This document shows, in pieces, positions 53,909 to 63,590 of a stretch of 64,000 nt of DNA (within the stretch, counting starts at the first letter, position 1; the number at the start of each line of letters is the position of its first letter). A program made the position numbers and the translations under genes. This stretch comes from Polynucleobacter sp. MWH-UH2A (GTDB lineage: Bacteria > Pseudomonadota > Gammaproteobacteria > Burkholderiales > Burkholderiaceae): assembly GCF_018687195.1 (NCBI RefSeq), contig NZ_CP061321.1, positions 372,001 to 436,000 on the forward strand, given 5' to 3'. The notes below the pieces were generated by a model. That model worked only from the letters and a program-made list of their open reading frames with translations, was not told the origin of the DNA and searched no databases.

Positions 53909-54871
53909 TTATTTTTTCTCTAAAACGGTTTGCACAACATAACGGGGGCGATTACGGATTTGTTGATAGATACGGCCGATATATTCGCCTAACAAGCCCA
54001 GACCAAAGAGCATCACGCCAATGAGGAAGAAGGTAAGCGCGAAAAGGGTAAATACACCTTCTACCTCGGCGCCCAATACAAAGCGACGAACCAAGAGATA
54101 GGCGAATAGGCTTCCTGCCGCGAGAGAAAGCAACATGCCGAGGATCGAGAAGATCTGCAAAGGCATGATCGAGAACCCAGTCACTAAATCAAAGTTAAGA
54201 CGAATGAGTTGATACAAGCTATATTTAGATTCGCCTGCAAAACGTTCTTCGTGTTTCACGGTAATTTCAACGGGGTTCGCTGCAAAGGTATAGGCGAGTG
54301 CAGGAATAAACGTATTATTTTCATCGCACTGACGAACGAGATCAACAATGCGACGGCTATAGCCACGCAACATGCATCCTTGGTCTGTCATCGTGATGCG
54401 AGTAATGTTTTCACGCAAACGGTTCATGGCGCGTGAAGCAAATTTTCGGAAGAAGCTATCGCGACGGTCGGCGCGAATGGTGCCGACATAATCATGTCCG
54501 GCAATGAGTTTCTCGGCGAGCGCATCAATTTCTTCAGGGGGATTTTGTAGATCGGCATCTAAGGTGATGATGTATTCACCTTTGGCGTATTCAAAGCCGG
54601 CCATGATGGCCATATGTTGACCAAAATTGCTGTGGAATAAGACGGCTCGAGTGACGTCTGGACGTAAGTCCACTTGCTTGGCAAGTATTCCGGCGGATCG
54701 ATCTTTACTGCCATCGTTTACAAAAACAATCTCATAGGAGATATTGCGCTTGGCGACTAATGTGTCCAATGCAGGATAGAGCCGATCGAATAATGCCTGT
54801 AAGCCATCTTCCTCGTTATAAACGGGAATGACAATGCTCAACTTTGGGTTAGCAGCTAAATTTGCAGTCAT
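53909..54871 (-). CDS. arnC: undecaprenyl-phosphate 4-formamido-4-deoxy-arabinose transferase
   Basis: The 320-residue family 2 glycosyltransferase has LSIVIPVYNEEDGLQALFDR near residue 12 and the metal-binding DADLQNPPEEI. Two C-terminal membrane helices follow (about 230-300), and the protein ends near LGLLGEYIGRIYQQIRNRPRY, typical of ArnC/DPM1-like enzymes. It transfers the formylated sugar to undecaprenyl phosphate. I use the ATG at 54871; a TTG 12 codons earlier is in frame but lies in the space after arnB. Confidence 0.9.
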   Translation of the reverse strand: MTANLAANPKLSIVIPVYNEEDGLQALFDRLYPALDTLVAKRNISYEIVFVNDGSKDRSAGILAKQVDLRPDVTRAVLFHSNFGQHMAIMAGFEYAKGEYIITLDADLQNPPEEIDALAEKLIAGHDYVGTIRADRRDSFFRKFASRAMNRLRENITRITMTDQGCMLRGYSRRIVDLVRQCDENNTFIPALAYTFAANPVEITVKHEERFAGESKYSLYQLIRLNFDLVTGFSIMPLQIFSILGMLLSLAAGSLFAYLLVRRFVLGAEVEGVFTLFALTFFLIGVMLFGLGLLGEYIGRIYQQIRNRPRYVVQTVLEKK

Positions 54872-54912
54872 GCTGCAATTTTGCCTGATTCTGGGGATTT
54901 GCCCCAATAAAG

Positions 54913-56079
54913 CTATTTTTTGTAGTGTTTCTGAAGGATTCCAGTGAGTCCGCTCGCAATGCGACCGATATCTTGGTCTTTCATCCCTGGAAATAATGGC
55001 AGGGTGAGGATGGATTTGCCGATACGTTCTGCAACTGGTGTAGAGCTAGTTTGATAGCCTAGATTTTTATATAGAGTAAATCCAGTAATGGCGGGATAGT
55101 GCACGCCTGTGCCAATGCCAAGCTCTTTTAATTCCGTCATAACTTGGGCGCGATCACAATCAAGTTGTTCCAGCGGAAGCACCACTTGAAACATATGCCA
55201 ATTACTTTCGGTAAAGTTTTCAACTGGTAGTTCTAATTGAAGTTTTTCTAGATTAGCGGATTTAAGTTCGGCGCGAATAGCGTCGAAATATTGGCGAGCC
55301 AATGCAGTGCGTCTCGTTTGGTAGGCGGGCAATTGTTTGAGCTGATGCAAGCCAATCACGGCATTCACATCCGTTAAATTGTCTTTGCCGCCCAAGACAT
55401 CCACATCCATGCCATCCATGCCTTGGCGGGTGAGCCCTTGAAGGCGAAATTTCTCGGCAAGCCTTGCTTCATCGCTATTGTTTAATACCAAGCAACCACC
55501 TTCAATGGTGGTGAGATTTTTATTGGCCTGAAAGCTAAAGCTCACTAAGTCACCAAAGCTACCAATCTTCTTTCCCTGCCATTGAGAGCCAAAGGCTTGC
55601 GCAGCATCTTCGATAACGCGTACTTGATGTTGCTTAGCTAGAGAGTAGAGCTTATCCATATCTACTGGTAGACCTGCAAGGTAGACCGGCATGACGGCTT
55701 TGGTTTTGCTTGTAATGGCGCCGGCTACCTTATCAAGGTCAATATTGTGTGTAGCAGGATCGATGTCTACAAAAATCGGTTTCGCTCCTACGCTCAAAAT
55801 GACGTTGGATGTGGCTACCCAAGAAATAGGTGTAGTAATGACTTCATCACCTTCACCAATGCCTGCAACTTGTAGTGCAATCTTCATCGTTGCGGTGCCG
55901 TTAGCAAAGCAACGCACAGGACGTCCGCCAAAGTACTCGCTCAGAGTGGATTCAAATTCAGCAAGCTTGGGTCCAGAAGTGACCCAGCCAGATCGCAAAA
56001 CTTCAGCAACTGCATCAATCGTTTCCTGATTAAAGCTTGGGCGCGTGAAAGGAATAAATTCTGGGCTGGCGTTTGACAT
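54913..56079 (-). CDS. arnB: UDP-4-amino-4-deoxy-L-arabinose--oxoglutarate aminotransferase
   Basis: The 388-residue DegT/DnrJ/EryC1-family aminotransferase has FTRPSFNQETIDAVAEVLRS and RCFANGTATMKIAL. DLVSFSFQANKNLTTIEGG carries the PLP-binding Lys, and GIGTGVHYPAI lies in the C-terminal part. It transaminates the 4-keto sugar to UDP-aminoarabinose. It lies between arnT and arnC. The strong match to ArnB plus five other arn genes makes the assignment firm. Confidence 0.93.
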   Translation of the reverse strand: MSNASPEFIPFTRPSFNQETIDAVAEVLRSGWVTSGPKLAEFESTLSEYFGGRPVRCFANGTATMKIALQVAGIGEGDEVITTPISWVATSNVILSVGAKPIFVDIDPATHNIDLDKVAGAITSKTKAVMPVYLAGLPVDMDKLYSLAKQHQVRVIEDAAQAFGSQWQGKKIGSFGDLVSFSFQANKNLTTIEGGCLVLNNSDEARLAEKFRLQGLTRQGMDGMDVDVLGGKDNLTDVNAVIGLHQLKQLPAYQTRRTALARQYFDAIRAELKSANLEKLQLELPVENFTESNWHMFQVVLPLEQLDCDRAQVMTELKELGIGTGVHYPAITGFTLYKNLGYQTSSTPVAERIGKSILTLPLFPGMKDQDIGRIASGLTGILQKHYKK

Positions 56080-56090
56080 GATGTTCTATC

Positions 56091-57782
56091 TTACTGCGTT
56101 GGATTTGAGCTGTCTGGATGCTTCACAATTACTCTGCGAGAGTCGCGATCAAGCTCTTGCATTGGTAAGCCAGCGCTCTGAAGTGCTACGTATTGCTCAG
56201 GAACCATGATCGCATAAGCACTTGGATCTTCTTTCCAGCGAATAATGAAATCATCTAATGTTGGCAGCCACAATGCTGGCTCTTGGTCAACGCCAAACCG
56301 TAATTCATCGGGATCTTCAACCATGATCATAGTTCTGCCTAAATAGAATGGCACTGTGTGGTCTAGTAAGCGCACTGAATAGAGATTTGCATTTGCAGGA
56401 ATATTGTTTTTCACTCGATTGGCAAGATCAATGCCAGAGACTGCCCGACCGAGTGTTTCATGACCGGTGCCCGCGATGATGGCGCATAAGAAAAATCCCC
56501 ATGCATAACTCACGATACTGCTGATCCCGTTACGTTTGGCTTGGAAACTTGCATAAAGACTGAATGCAAGTAAGGCGATGAGTGCGGCGATGATCCAATA
56601 GCCATATTGAGCATAAGCCTCAATCTCATCAGGTCTTGCTTGCTTACCAATTTCGGATAAGAAGAAAAAGCCGATGCCGGCCAATACGGCGAACCCAATT
56701 GCTTGCAAACGCCAAGCAATTGATAGTGAGTTGGTATGGCCAAGTAAATGATCCAGGCGCTTCCCAATTAGTAATGCAATTGCCGGAAAGACGGGAATGA
56801 TGTATCCAGGTAGTTTTGAATGCGAGATGCTGAAAAAAACGAAGATTACTAAAAACCAGCAACTGAGTAACCAGCCACATGAGAATGTGCTTGAACGCTC
56901 TTGCCAAGCTTGTGCAATAGAGCCTGGGAGTTGAGCTACCCAAGGTAGCATTCCAATGAATAACAGCGGCACAAAGTAATAAATCGGACCAGTTCTACTA
57001 TGAGCATCTTGAGTAAAGCGTTGCAGATGTTCATGGATAAAGAAAAACTCTAGAAATTCAGGATTGCGTTGCGCCACCAAAATAAACCAAGGTGCTGTGA
57101 TGACTAAAAATAAAATGAGCCCACTGAATAAACGCAAGCGTGTCCAGATTTTCCAGTCCCATGCGCTAATAGAATAGATTACAAAAACCATTGCCGGTAA
57201 CGCGGCGCCAATAACGCCTTTCGAAAGCGTTGCGAGTGCCATGAAAGTCCAGCATGCCCACATCCAGTTGCGAGTGCTTGATTGTGTTTGTGAGGTCTGT
57301 GCAAGCAAGAGGCTGCATAAGGCGGCGACCAAAAATGCGGACAAGCCCATATCTAAAGAATTGAAATGACCGCTGATGACCCACATGGGGCTCGAAGCCA
57401 AGACAACAGCCGCCAACCATCCAGCTCTAGCGTTGTAAATTCTGGCGCCAGTAAATCCAATTGCCAAAATAGTGATAAAACCTGTGAGCGCAGTCCAGAG
57501 TCTGGCTTGCCAATCGCCCACGCCAAATAATTGAAATGTTGCTGCAGTAGCCCAAATTTGAAGTGGTGGCTTTTCAAAATACTTGTAGCCGTTATAGCGA
57601 GGAGTAACCCAATCGCCTGTCACAAGCATTTCCCGTGCCATTTCTGCATAGCGACCTTCGTCAGAGGGGATAAGGTGTCGGTAATTGAGTGTTCCAAACC
57701 AGAGGGTGGCATAGATCACCAATAGCAACAAAATCTTGCCAGGGTGGAGGGCGGCTGACTGCCGAATTTGACCAAATTGCAT
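56091..57782 (-). CDS. arnT: lipid A aminoarabinose transferase (GT39 family)
   Basis: The 563-residue membrane protein has many hydrophobic segments and the ArnT/PMT periplasmic loop motif LIPSDEGRYAEMAREMLVTG with the catalytic Asp-Glu, followed by PRYNGYKYFEKPPLQIW. ArnT moves aminoarabinose from undecaprenyl phosphate to lipid A phosphates on the periplasmic face, lowering negative charge and polymyxin binding. The ATG overlaps the stop of the DUF498 gene (TAATG). Here arnT is first of the arn genes, unlike the enterobacterial order. Confidence 0.9.
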   Translation of the reverse strand: MQFGQIRQSAALHPGKILLLLVIYATLWFGTLNYRHLIPSDEGRYAEMAREMLVTGDWVTPRYNGYKYFEKPPLQIWATAATFQLFGVGDWQARLWTALTGFITILAIGFTGARIYNARAGWLAAVVLASSPMWVISGHFNSLDMGLSAFLVAALCSLLLAQTSQTQSSTRNWMWACWTFMALATLSKGVIGAALPAMVFVIYSISAWDWKIWTRLRLFSGLILFLVITAPWFILVAQRNPEFLEFFFIHEHLQRFTQDAHSRTGPIYYFVPLLFIGMLPWVAQLPGSIAQAWQERSSTFSCGWLLSCWFLVIFVFFSISHSKLPGYIIPVFPAIALLIGKRLDHLLGHTNSLSIAWRLQAIGFAVLAGIGFFFLSEIGKQARPDEIEAYAQYGYWIIAALIALLAFSLYASFQAKRNGISSIVSYAWGFFLCAIIAGTGHETLGRAVSGIDLANRVKNNIPANANLYSVRLLDHTVPFYLGRTMIMVEDPDELRFGVDQEPALWLPTLDDFIIRWKEDPSAYAIMVPEQYVALQSAGLPMQELDRDSRRVIVKHPDSSNPTQ

Positions 57783-58165
57783 TAGGTGGGTTCCACAATC
57801 AAGGCTAAAAGGACTTTTCGGCCTTCACCAACCAGGATGTTGTAGGTTCGGCAGGCTGCTTGTGAGTCCATGATTTCAAAGCCAATTTTGGCTGAAATCA
57901 GGTTTTTTAAGAGATCGGGCTTAGGAAATTGCTGGCGGCTACCAGTTCCAATGAGAATCAATTCTGGCTTCAAATCGACCATTTGGCTGAAATGGCTAGC
58001 CTCCAGGTCGCCAAAGGACTTTGCTGGCCATTCGATGATCGCCCCATCCGAGCTTAAGAGGACGCTGTGCTTGTATGGAGTTTGGTTAATCTCCACGTAG
58101 CCATCGCCATAGCCAGTGATTGTATTGGCTCCAGAATGGGGGTCAGATTGAAGCTTCAAGTGCAC
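57782..58165 (-). CDS. Mth938-like (DUF498) protein
   Basis: The 127-residue protein matches the Mth938/NDUFAF3-like fold: NTITGYGDGYVEIN, LLSSDGAIIEWPAKSFGDLE, ELILIGTGSRQQFPKPDL and GFEIMDSQAACRTYNIL. The molecular role in bacteria is unknown; the mitochondrial relative helps assemble complex I. It starts with GTG at 58165 and is translationally coupled to arnT, so it heads the operon, but a link to lipid A is not implied by its family. Confidence 0.82.
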   Translation of the reverse strand: MHLKLQSDPHSGANTITGYGDGYVEINQTPYKHSVLLSSDGAIIEWPAKSFGDLEASHFSQMVDLKPELILIGTGSRQQFPKPDLLKNLISAKIGFEIMDSQAACRTYNILVGEGRKVLLALIVEPT

Positions 58166-58185
58166 TCTCTGTCATAATTATGTGG

Positions 58186-58191
58186 ATTATA
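58186..58191 (-). promoter_or_regulatory. -10 box for the DUF498-arn operon
   Basis: A perfect TATAAT reads on the minus strand 21 bp before the GTG of the DUF498 gene. The nearest -35-like TTGAAA is 20 bases away, which is longer than ideal. On the plus strand TTGAAG (58149-58154), an 18-nt spacer and CATAAT (58173-58178) could serve alaA. Confidence 0.4.
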
Positions 58192-58238
58192 GCTAGCTGT
58201 TTTTTCCAAGATTTCAAGAACTTACCCTTTAATTTATT

Positions 58239-59495
58239 GTGAAACCCATCCTAAAGTCCCAAAAACTCAATCACGTCTGTTATGACATTCGTGGGCCTGT
58301 GCTTGAGCTTGCTCAGCGCATGGAAGAAGAGGGTCACAAAATCATCAAATTAAACATCGGAAACGTAGGGGTTTTCGGTTTTGATCCTCCTGAAGAGATT
58401 CAGTTGGACATGATTCGCAATTTGAGCAATGCCTCCGCTTATTCTGATTCCAAGGGTATTTTTGCTGCACGCAAAGCCATCATGCAGTATTGCCAAGAAA
58501 AAGGTATTCAAGGCGTCAACTTGGACGATGTCTATACCGGCAACGGCGTATCTGAGTTGATTGTGCTTTCGATGAACGCATTGCTCAATGATGGCGATGA
58601 AGTTTTAGTGCCCGCTCCAGACTATCCGTTATGGACTGCTGCAGTGAGTCTATCGAGTGGCACCCCAGTGCACTATCTTTGTGATGAATCAAAAGATTGG
58701 GCGCCAGATTTAAATGATCTGCGTAAAAAAATTACGCCGAAGACTAAAGCGATTGTGGTGATCAATCCAAACAATCCAACGGGCGCAATTTATTCCAAAG
58801 AAGTATTGCTGGAGTTAACGCAGATTGCGCGTGAGCATGGTTTGATTTTGTTTGCCGATGAGATTTACGACAAGATGTTGTATGACGGCGAGAAGCATAT
58901 TTCTCTGGCTTCTTTGTCTACAGACGTTGTCATCATTACCTTTAATGGCCTGTCTAAGAATTACCGTTCATGCGGCTACCGTGCTGGCTGGATGGTGGTT
59001 TCGGGCGATAAAGAGATGGTGCGTGACTATATTGAAGGCCTCAATATGCTGGCTTCGATGCGCCTTTGCGCTAACGTTCCTGGCCAGTATGCAATTCAAA
59101 CCGCTTTAGGCGGATATCAAAGTATTAATGACTTGGTGGGCGAGGGTGGTCGTTTAGCAAAGCAGCGTGATCTTGCTTGGAAATTAATTACTGATATTCC
59201 AGGTGTGTCATGTGTGAAACCAAAATCCGCTTTGTATTTGTTTCCAAAGTTGGATCCCGAGGTTTATCCAATCGAAGATGATCAGCAGTTTGTTGCCGAT
59301 CTTTTGAAAGAGGAAAAAGTACTCTTAGTGCAAGGCTCTGGTTTTAACTGGGGCAAGCCTGATCATTTCCGCGTAGTGTTCTTGCCTCATGAAGATGTAT
59401 TGAAAGAGGCTATTGGACGTCTTGCGCGTTTTCTCGAGCGTTATCGCAATAAGTATGGCCGCAAGGCTTCTTCAACTGCAACAAAGGCATCATGA
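58239..59495 (+). CDS. alaA: alanine aminotransferase
   Basis: The 418-residue fold type I PLP enzyme has VVINPNNPTGAIYS (binding Asn), FADEIYDKMLYD and the PLP Lys in NGLSKNYRSCGYRAGWM. IKLNIGNVGVFGFDPPEEI is characteristic of AlaA. It converts pyruvate and glutamate to alanine and 2-oxoglutarate. The start is GTG at 58239. It overlaps hom by ATGA, the usual alaA-hom-thrC order of Betaproteobacteria. Confidence 0.9.
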   Translation: MKPILKSQKLNHVCYDIRGPVLELAQRMEEEGHKIIKLNIGNVGVFGFDPPEEIQLDMIRNLSNASAYSDSKGIFAARKAIMQYCQEKGIQGVNLDDVYTGNGVSELIVLSMNALLNDGDEVLVPAPDYPLWTAAVSLSSGTPVHYLCDESKDWAPDLNDLRKKITPKTKAIVVINPNNPTGAIYSKEVLLELTQIAREHGLILFADEIYDKMLYDGEKHISLASLSTDVVIITFNGLSKNYRSCGYRAGWMVVSGDKEMVRDYIEGLNMLASMRLCANVPGQYAIQTALGGYQSINDLVGEGGRLAKQRDLAWKLITDIPGVSCVKPKSALYLFPKLDPEVYPIEDDQQFVADLLKEEKVLLVQGSGFNWGKPDHFRVVFLPHEDVLKEAIGRLARFLERYRNKYGRKASSTATKAS

Positions 59496-60802
59496 AACCG
59501 ATTCAAGTAGGTCTATTAGGTATTGGCACCGTTGGTGGTGGCGTGTTCACTGTTCTCGAACGCAACCAAGATGAAATCACTCGTCGCGCTGGACGCGGTA
59601 TTCGTATTAATACAGTTGCTGATCTGAATGTCGATCGCGCTAAAGAGATTGTTAAAGATCGCGCGCAGGTGGTGAATGATGCTCGCGCGGTGATCAATAA
59701 CCCTGAGATTGATATCGTTGTAGAGTTGATTGGCGGCTATGGCATTGCCAAAGACCTTGTTCTAGAGGCAATCGCTGCTGGTAAGCATGTTGTGACCGCA
59801 AATAAAGCCTTGATCGCTGTTCATGGCAATGAGATTTTTAAAGCTGCGCATGAAAAAGGGGTGATGGTTGCTTTTGAGGCTGCTGTCGCTGGCGGTATTC
59901 CGATCATTAAGGCCTTACGCGAAGGATTAACCGCTAATCGTATTGAATGGATTGCCGGCATCATTAATGGCACCACGAATTTCATTCTTTCTGAAATGCG
60001 TGACAAGGGCTTGGACTTTGAAACGGTATTGAAAGAAGCGCAACGCTTAGGTTATGCAGAAGCAGATCCTACTTTCGATATTGAAGGGGTTGATGCGGCT
60101 CATAAGGCTACCATCATGAGTGCAATTGCATTTGGTATTCCGATGCAATTTGAAAAAGCGCACGTAGAAGGCATTACCAAATTAGCTGCAATTGATATTC
60201 GTTATGCAGAGCAACTAGGCTATCGCATCAAGTTACTGGGTATCGCCAAGAAAGCACCAAGTGGTGTTGAGCTGCGCGTGCATCCCACATTGATTCCTGC
60301 AAAACGATTGATCGCAAACGTAGAAGGTGCGATGAATGCTGTTCAGGTATTTGGTGATGCAGTGGGTACAACTTTGTACTACGGTAAAGGCGCCGGATCT
60401 GAGCCAACTGCTTCTGCGGTGATTGCGGACTTGGTCGACATCACTCGTCTATTGAGTGCAGATGCTGAGCATCGCGTGCCTTATTTGGCATTCCAGCCCG
60501 ATGCTGTGCAAAACACCCCTGTTTTGCCAATCGGTGAGATCACGACTAGCTACTACCTACGTATGCGCGTAGCGGATCAAGCAGGTGTACTCGCCGACAT
60601 CACCAGAATCTTGGCATCACATGGTGTATCTATCGATGCACTCTTGCAGAAAGAGGCAGACGAGGGCGAGAGTCAAACGGATTTGGTTGCATTGACTCAC
60701 GAAACCAAAGAGAAAAACATGCTTGCCGCAATTCAAGAGATTCAAGATCTCAAAACAGTTGCTGGAGAAGTGGTAAAGATCCGTTTAGAAAATCTGTCTT
60801 AA
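59492..60802 (+). CDS. hom: homoserine dehydrogenase
   Basis: The 436-residue protein has the NAD(P) loop GLLGIGTVGGGVF (residues 8-20), ANKALIAVHG, the catalytic region INGTTNFILSEM and EAQRLGYAEADPTFDIEG. A C-terminal ACT domain (about 350-430) is marked by ADQAGVLADITRILASHGVS. It reduces aspartate semialdehyde to homoserine, and the ACT domain indicates feedback by threonine. The ATG overlaps the alaA stop. Confidence 0.95.
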   Translation: MKPIQVGLLGIGTVGGGVFTVLERNQDEITRRAGRGIRINTVADLNVDRAKEIVKDRAQVVNDARAVINNPEIDIVVELIGGYGIAKDLVLEAIAAGKHVVTANKALIAVHGNEIFKAAHEKGVMVAFEAAVAGGIPIIKALREGLTANRIEWIAGIINGTTNFILSEMRDKGLDFETVLKEAQRLGYAEADPTFDIEGVDAAHKATIMSAIAFGIPMQFEKAHVEGITKLAAIDIRYAEQLGYRIKLLGIAKKAPSGVELRVHPTLIPAKRLIANVEGAMNAVQVFGDAVGTTLYYGKGAGSEPTASAVIADLVDITRLLSADAEHRVPYLAFQPDAVQNTPVLPIGEITTSYYLRMRVADQAGVLADITRILASHGVSIDALLQKEADEGESQTDLVALTHETKEKNMLAAIQEIQDLKTVAGEVVKIRLENLS

Positions 60803-60839
60803 GCAGCAATCAACACAATAAGCAAAACCAAAAAAGCCT

Positions 60840-62282
60840 ATGCGTTACCAGTCCACTCGTGGCAATAGCCCACAACAATCTTTTTTAGAAATTCTGTTGG
60901 GTGGATTGGCGCCAGATGGCGGTTTATATCTTCCTACTCAGTACCCGAAAATTACTTCCGCTCAATTAGATTCTTGGCGTGGACTGTCCTATGCAGACTT
61001 GGCTTATGAAATTCTGAGTCTGTATTGCGATGACATTCCGGAGGCAGACTTACGCGCTTTATTGCGCAAGACCTATACAGAGCAAGTCTATTGCAATGGT
61101 CGTCCACAAGATAATGCGAAAGACATTACGCCATTGCATTGGTTGGGCGAAGAGCATGGCACGCGTATTGGATTATTGAGTCTATCGAATGGTCCAACCT
61201 TAGCCTTCAAAGATATGGCTATGCAGTTATTAGGCAACTTATTTGAATATGCCCTAAAGCGTGCCGGCCAAAAGCTTAATATTTTGGGCGCTACTTCAGG
61301 GGATACCGGCAGTGCTGCGGAATATGCCATGCGAGGCAAAGAGGGTGTGAAAGTATTCATGTTGTCGCCACGCGGAAAGATGAGTGCGTTTCAGTCTGCG
61401 CAAATGTATTCCTTGCAAGACCCGAATATCTTTAACTTAGCAGTAGCCGGTGTTTTTGATGACTGTCAGGATATTGTTAAGGCGGTAAGCAACGATCATG
61501 CCTTTAAAGCGAAGAACCAAATTGGTACCGTGAATTCAATCAACTGGGGTCGCGTAGTAGCGCAAGTGGTTTACTACTTCCAGGGGTATTTATTAGCAAC
61601 TAAATCCAGTTCTGAAAAAGTATCATTTACTGTTCCATCGGGGAACTTTGGCAATGTCTGTGCTGGGCATATCGCGCGCATGATGGGCTTGCCAATTGAG
61701 CATCTAGTTGTGGCAACTAATGAGAATGATGTGCTCGATGAGTTCTTCCGTACGGGTGTTTATCGTGCTCGTAAGTCTGCAGAAACTTTGCATACATCCA
61801 GTCCCTCAATGGATATCTCCAAGGCGAGTAATTTTGAGCGTTTTGTCTTTGACTTTATGGGTCGAGATGGAAAAGCGACTGCAAGCATGTTCAAACAGGT
61901 TGATGAAGCGGGTGGTTTTGACATTTCTAAAGAAGCGGTCTTTAAAGACTTAGGTCAATATGGCTTTCAGTCAGGCCGAAGCACCCATGCCAATCGCCTA
62001 GAAACCATTCGCGATATTGAGAAGAAATATGGCATCATGATTGATACACATACGGCTGATGGCGTGAAGGTCGCACGCGATCATTTGCAAGCGGGCGTAC
62101 CCATGATTGTTTTAGAGACAGCCTTGCCAATTAAATTTGAAGAGACGATTCAGGAGGCCTTGGGTCGTCCAGCTGAGTGCCCCCCTGCATTCCAAGACAT
62201 TAAGTCTAAGCCCCAGCGAGTGGTGAATATTGATGCCGATGTAAATCAAGTGAAAGATTTCATTGCAACGCATCTTAACTAA
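60840..62282 (+). CDS. thrC: threonine synthase
   Basis: The 480-residue fold type II PLP enzyme has YQSTRGNSPQQSF at the N-terminus, the PLP Lys in GPTLAFKDMAMQLLG, the phosphate-binding ATSGDTGSAAEYA and PSGNFGNVCAG. It belongs to the longer class 2 threonine synthases. It converts phosphohomoserine to threonine. A homoserine kinase gene is not in the window. A 37-bp A-rich gap without a good ribosome binding site follows hom. Confidence 0.95.
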   Translation: MRYQSTRGNSPQQSFLEILLGGLAPDGGLYLPTQYPKITSAQLDSWRGLSYADLAYEILSLYCDDIPEADLRALLRKTYTEQVYCNGRPQDNAKDITPLHWLGEEHGTRIGLLSLSNGPTLAFKDMAMQLLGNLFEYALKRAGQKLNILGATSGDTGSAAEYAMRGKEGVKVFMLSPRGKMSAFQSAQMYSLQDPNIFNLAVAGVFDDCQDIVKAVSNDHAFKAKNQIGTVNSINWGRVVAQVVYYFQGYLLATKSSSEKVSFTVPSGNFGNVCAGHIARMMGLPIEHLVVATNENDVLDEFFRTGVYRARKSAETLHTSSPSMDISKASNFERFVFDFMGRDGKATASMFKQVDEAGGFDISKEAVFKDLGQYGFQSGRSTHANRLETIRDIEKKYGIMIDTHTADGVKVARDHLQAGVPMIVLETALPIKFEETIQEALGRPAECPPAFQDIKSKPQRVVNIDADVNQVKDFIATHLN

Positions 62283-62318
62283 AAATATTTAGAGATCAGC
62301 CAGCAATCAGCAATTGTT

Positions 62319-63572
62319 ATGACTAAGCCACCGATGTTGACCGCACAGCAGGCTTTAGACCATTTGCTCTCACACGCAAAGCCTGTTCATGAAAATGAAG
62401 ATGTTCCAGTGCAGGCTGCATTGGGTCGGGTGCTTGCGAACAGTGTTCAGTCCCTGGTGGATGTGCCCCCATTAGATAACACTTCGATGGATGGTTATGC
62501 GGTTCGTACTGCTGATACTGCGACTTCTGGCCAGAAATTACAGGTAGCGCAGCGCATACCAGCAGGCTCGGTTGGCACCCAGTTAGAACCAGGAACTGCA
62601 GCACGCATATTTACTGGCGCTCCAATTCCTCCGGGTGCAGATGCAGTAGTCATGCAAGAGGACTGCGCTATTCCTGAGGGGTTGACCGATCAGGTGCAGG
62701 TTAATACAGTTCCTGCGGTTGGACAGTGGATACGTCGGCGTGGAGAAGATCTGAGTGCAGGAAAGACGGCGTTAACTGCCGGTATTTTTTTGCGACCACA
62801 GGAATTAGGGGTGGCCGCTTCAGCAGGCTTAACTCATTTAAATGTAAAGCGACGCGTAAGAGTTGCTGCTTTCTTTACGGGTGATGAATTAGCCCTTCCG
62901 GGCGAGCCTTTAAAACCCGGTGGAATTTACAACTCCAACCGCGATACCCTGTTAGCTTGCCTACGTTCTTTGGGTTGCGATGCAAGTGATTTGGGTATTG
63001 TTCCCGATCGTTTGGATGCGACCAGAGAAGCATTGCGCCACGCAAGCAAAGATCATGACCTCATCATTACTTCTGGTGGGGTTTCTGTTGGTGAGGAGGA
63101 CCATATCAAGCCAGCAGTTACCGCAGAAGGTAGATTAGATCTCTGGCAGATTGCCATCAAGCCAGGCAAACCTTTAGCTTTTGGCGCCGTTAGAAAGTCT
63201 GATCAATCCAGCGCTGCAAATTTTTCTGATGAATCATGGTTTATTGGATTGCCTGGCAATCCAGTTTCTAGTTTTGTTACCTTCTTATTGTTTGTGAGGC
63301 CCTTCATTTTGAAGTTGCAAGGGCGAGCATCTATTACAACTCCATCTTATTTAGTGCGAGCCGATTTTGATTGGTTAAAGGCAGATCGCCGTAATGAATT
63401 CTTGCGCGTCAAAATGAATGAACAAGACGGGCTTGATTTATTTCCAAATCAGAGCTCTGGGGTTCTCACTAGCGCATCTTGGGGTGATGGATTGGTTGAT
63501 TGTCCGCCCAATCAAGCTATTCGTAAGGGTGATTTGGTGAAGTACATGCCTTTTGATGCGTTGCTCAAATAA
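62319..63572 (+). CDS. moeA: molybdopterin molybdenumtransferase (copy 2)
   Basis: The 417-residue protein shares MoeA landmarks with copy 1: VPPLDNTSMDGYAVRT, GTAARIFTGAPIPPGADAVVMQ, RRRGEDLSAGK, SGGVSVGEEDHIKPAV and FIGLPGNPVSSFVTFLLF. It is the form linked to moaD-moaE after thrC, the usual betaproteobacterial location. The two copies differ at many positions, suggesting an old duplication with possible specialisation. The moaD gene follows 18 bp later. Confidence 0.93.
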   Translation: MTKPPMLTAQQALDHLLSHAKPVHENEDVPVQAALGRVLANSVQSLVDVPPLDNTSMDGYAVRTADTATSGQKLQVAQRIPAGSVGTQLEPGTAARIFTGAPIPPGADAVVMQEDCAIPEGLTDQVQVNTVPAVGQWIRRRGEDLSAGKTALTAGIFLRPQELGVAASAGLTHLNVKRRVRVAAFFTGDELALPGEPLKPGGIYNSNRDTLLACLRSLGCDASDLGIVPDRLDATREALRHASKDHDLIITSGGVSVGEEDHIKPAVTAEGRLDLWQIAIKPGKPLAFGAVRKSDQSSAANFSDESWFIGLPGNPVSSFVTFLLFVRPFILKLQGRASITTPSYLVRADFDWLKADRRNEFLRVKMNEQDGLDLFPNQSSGVLTSASWGDGLVDCPPNQAIRKGDLVKYMPFDALLK

Positions 63573-63590
63573 TCGGTTTACGATTAGCTC

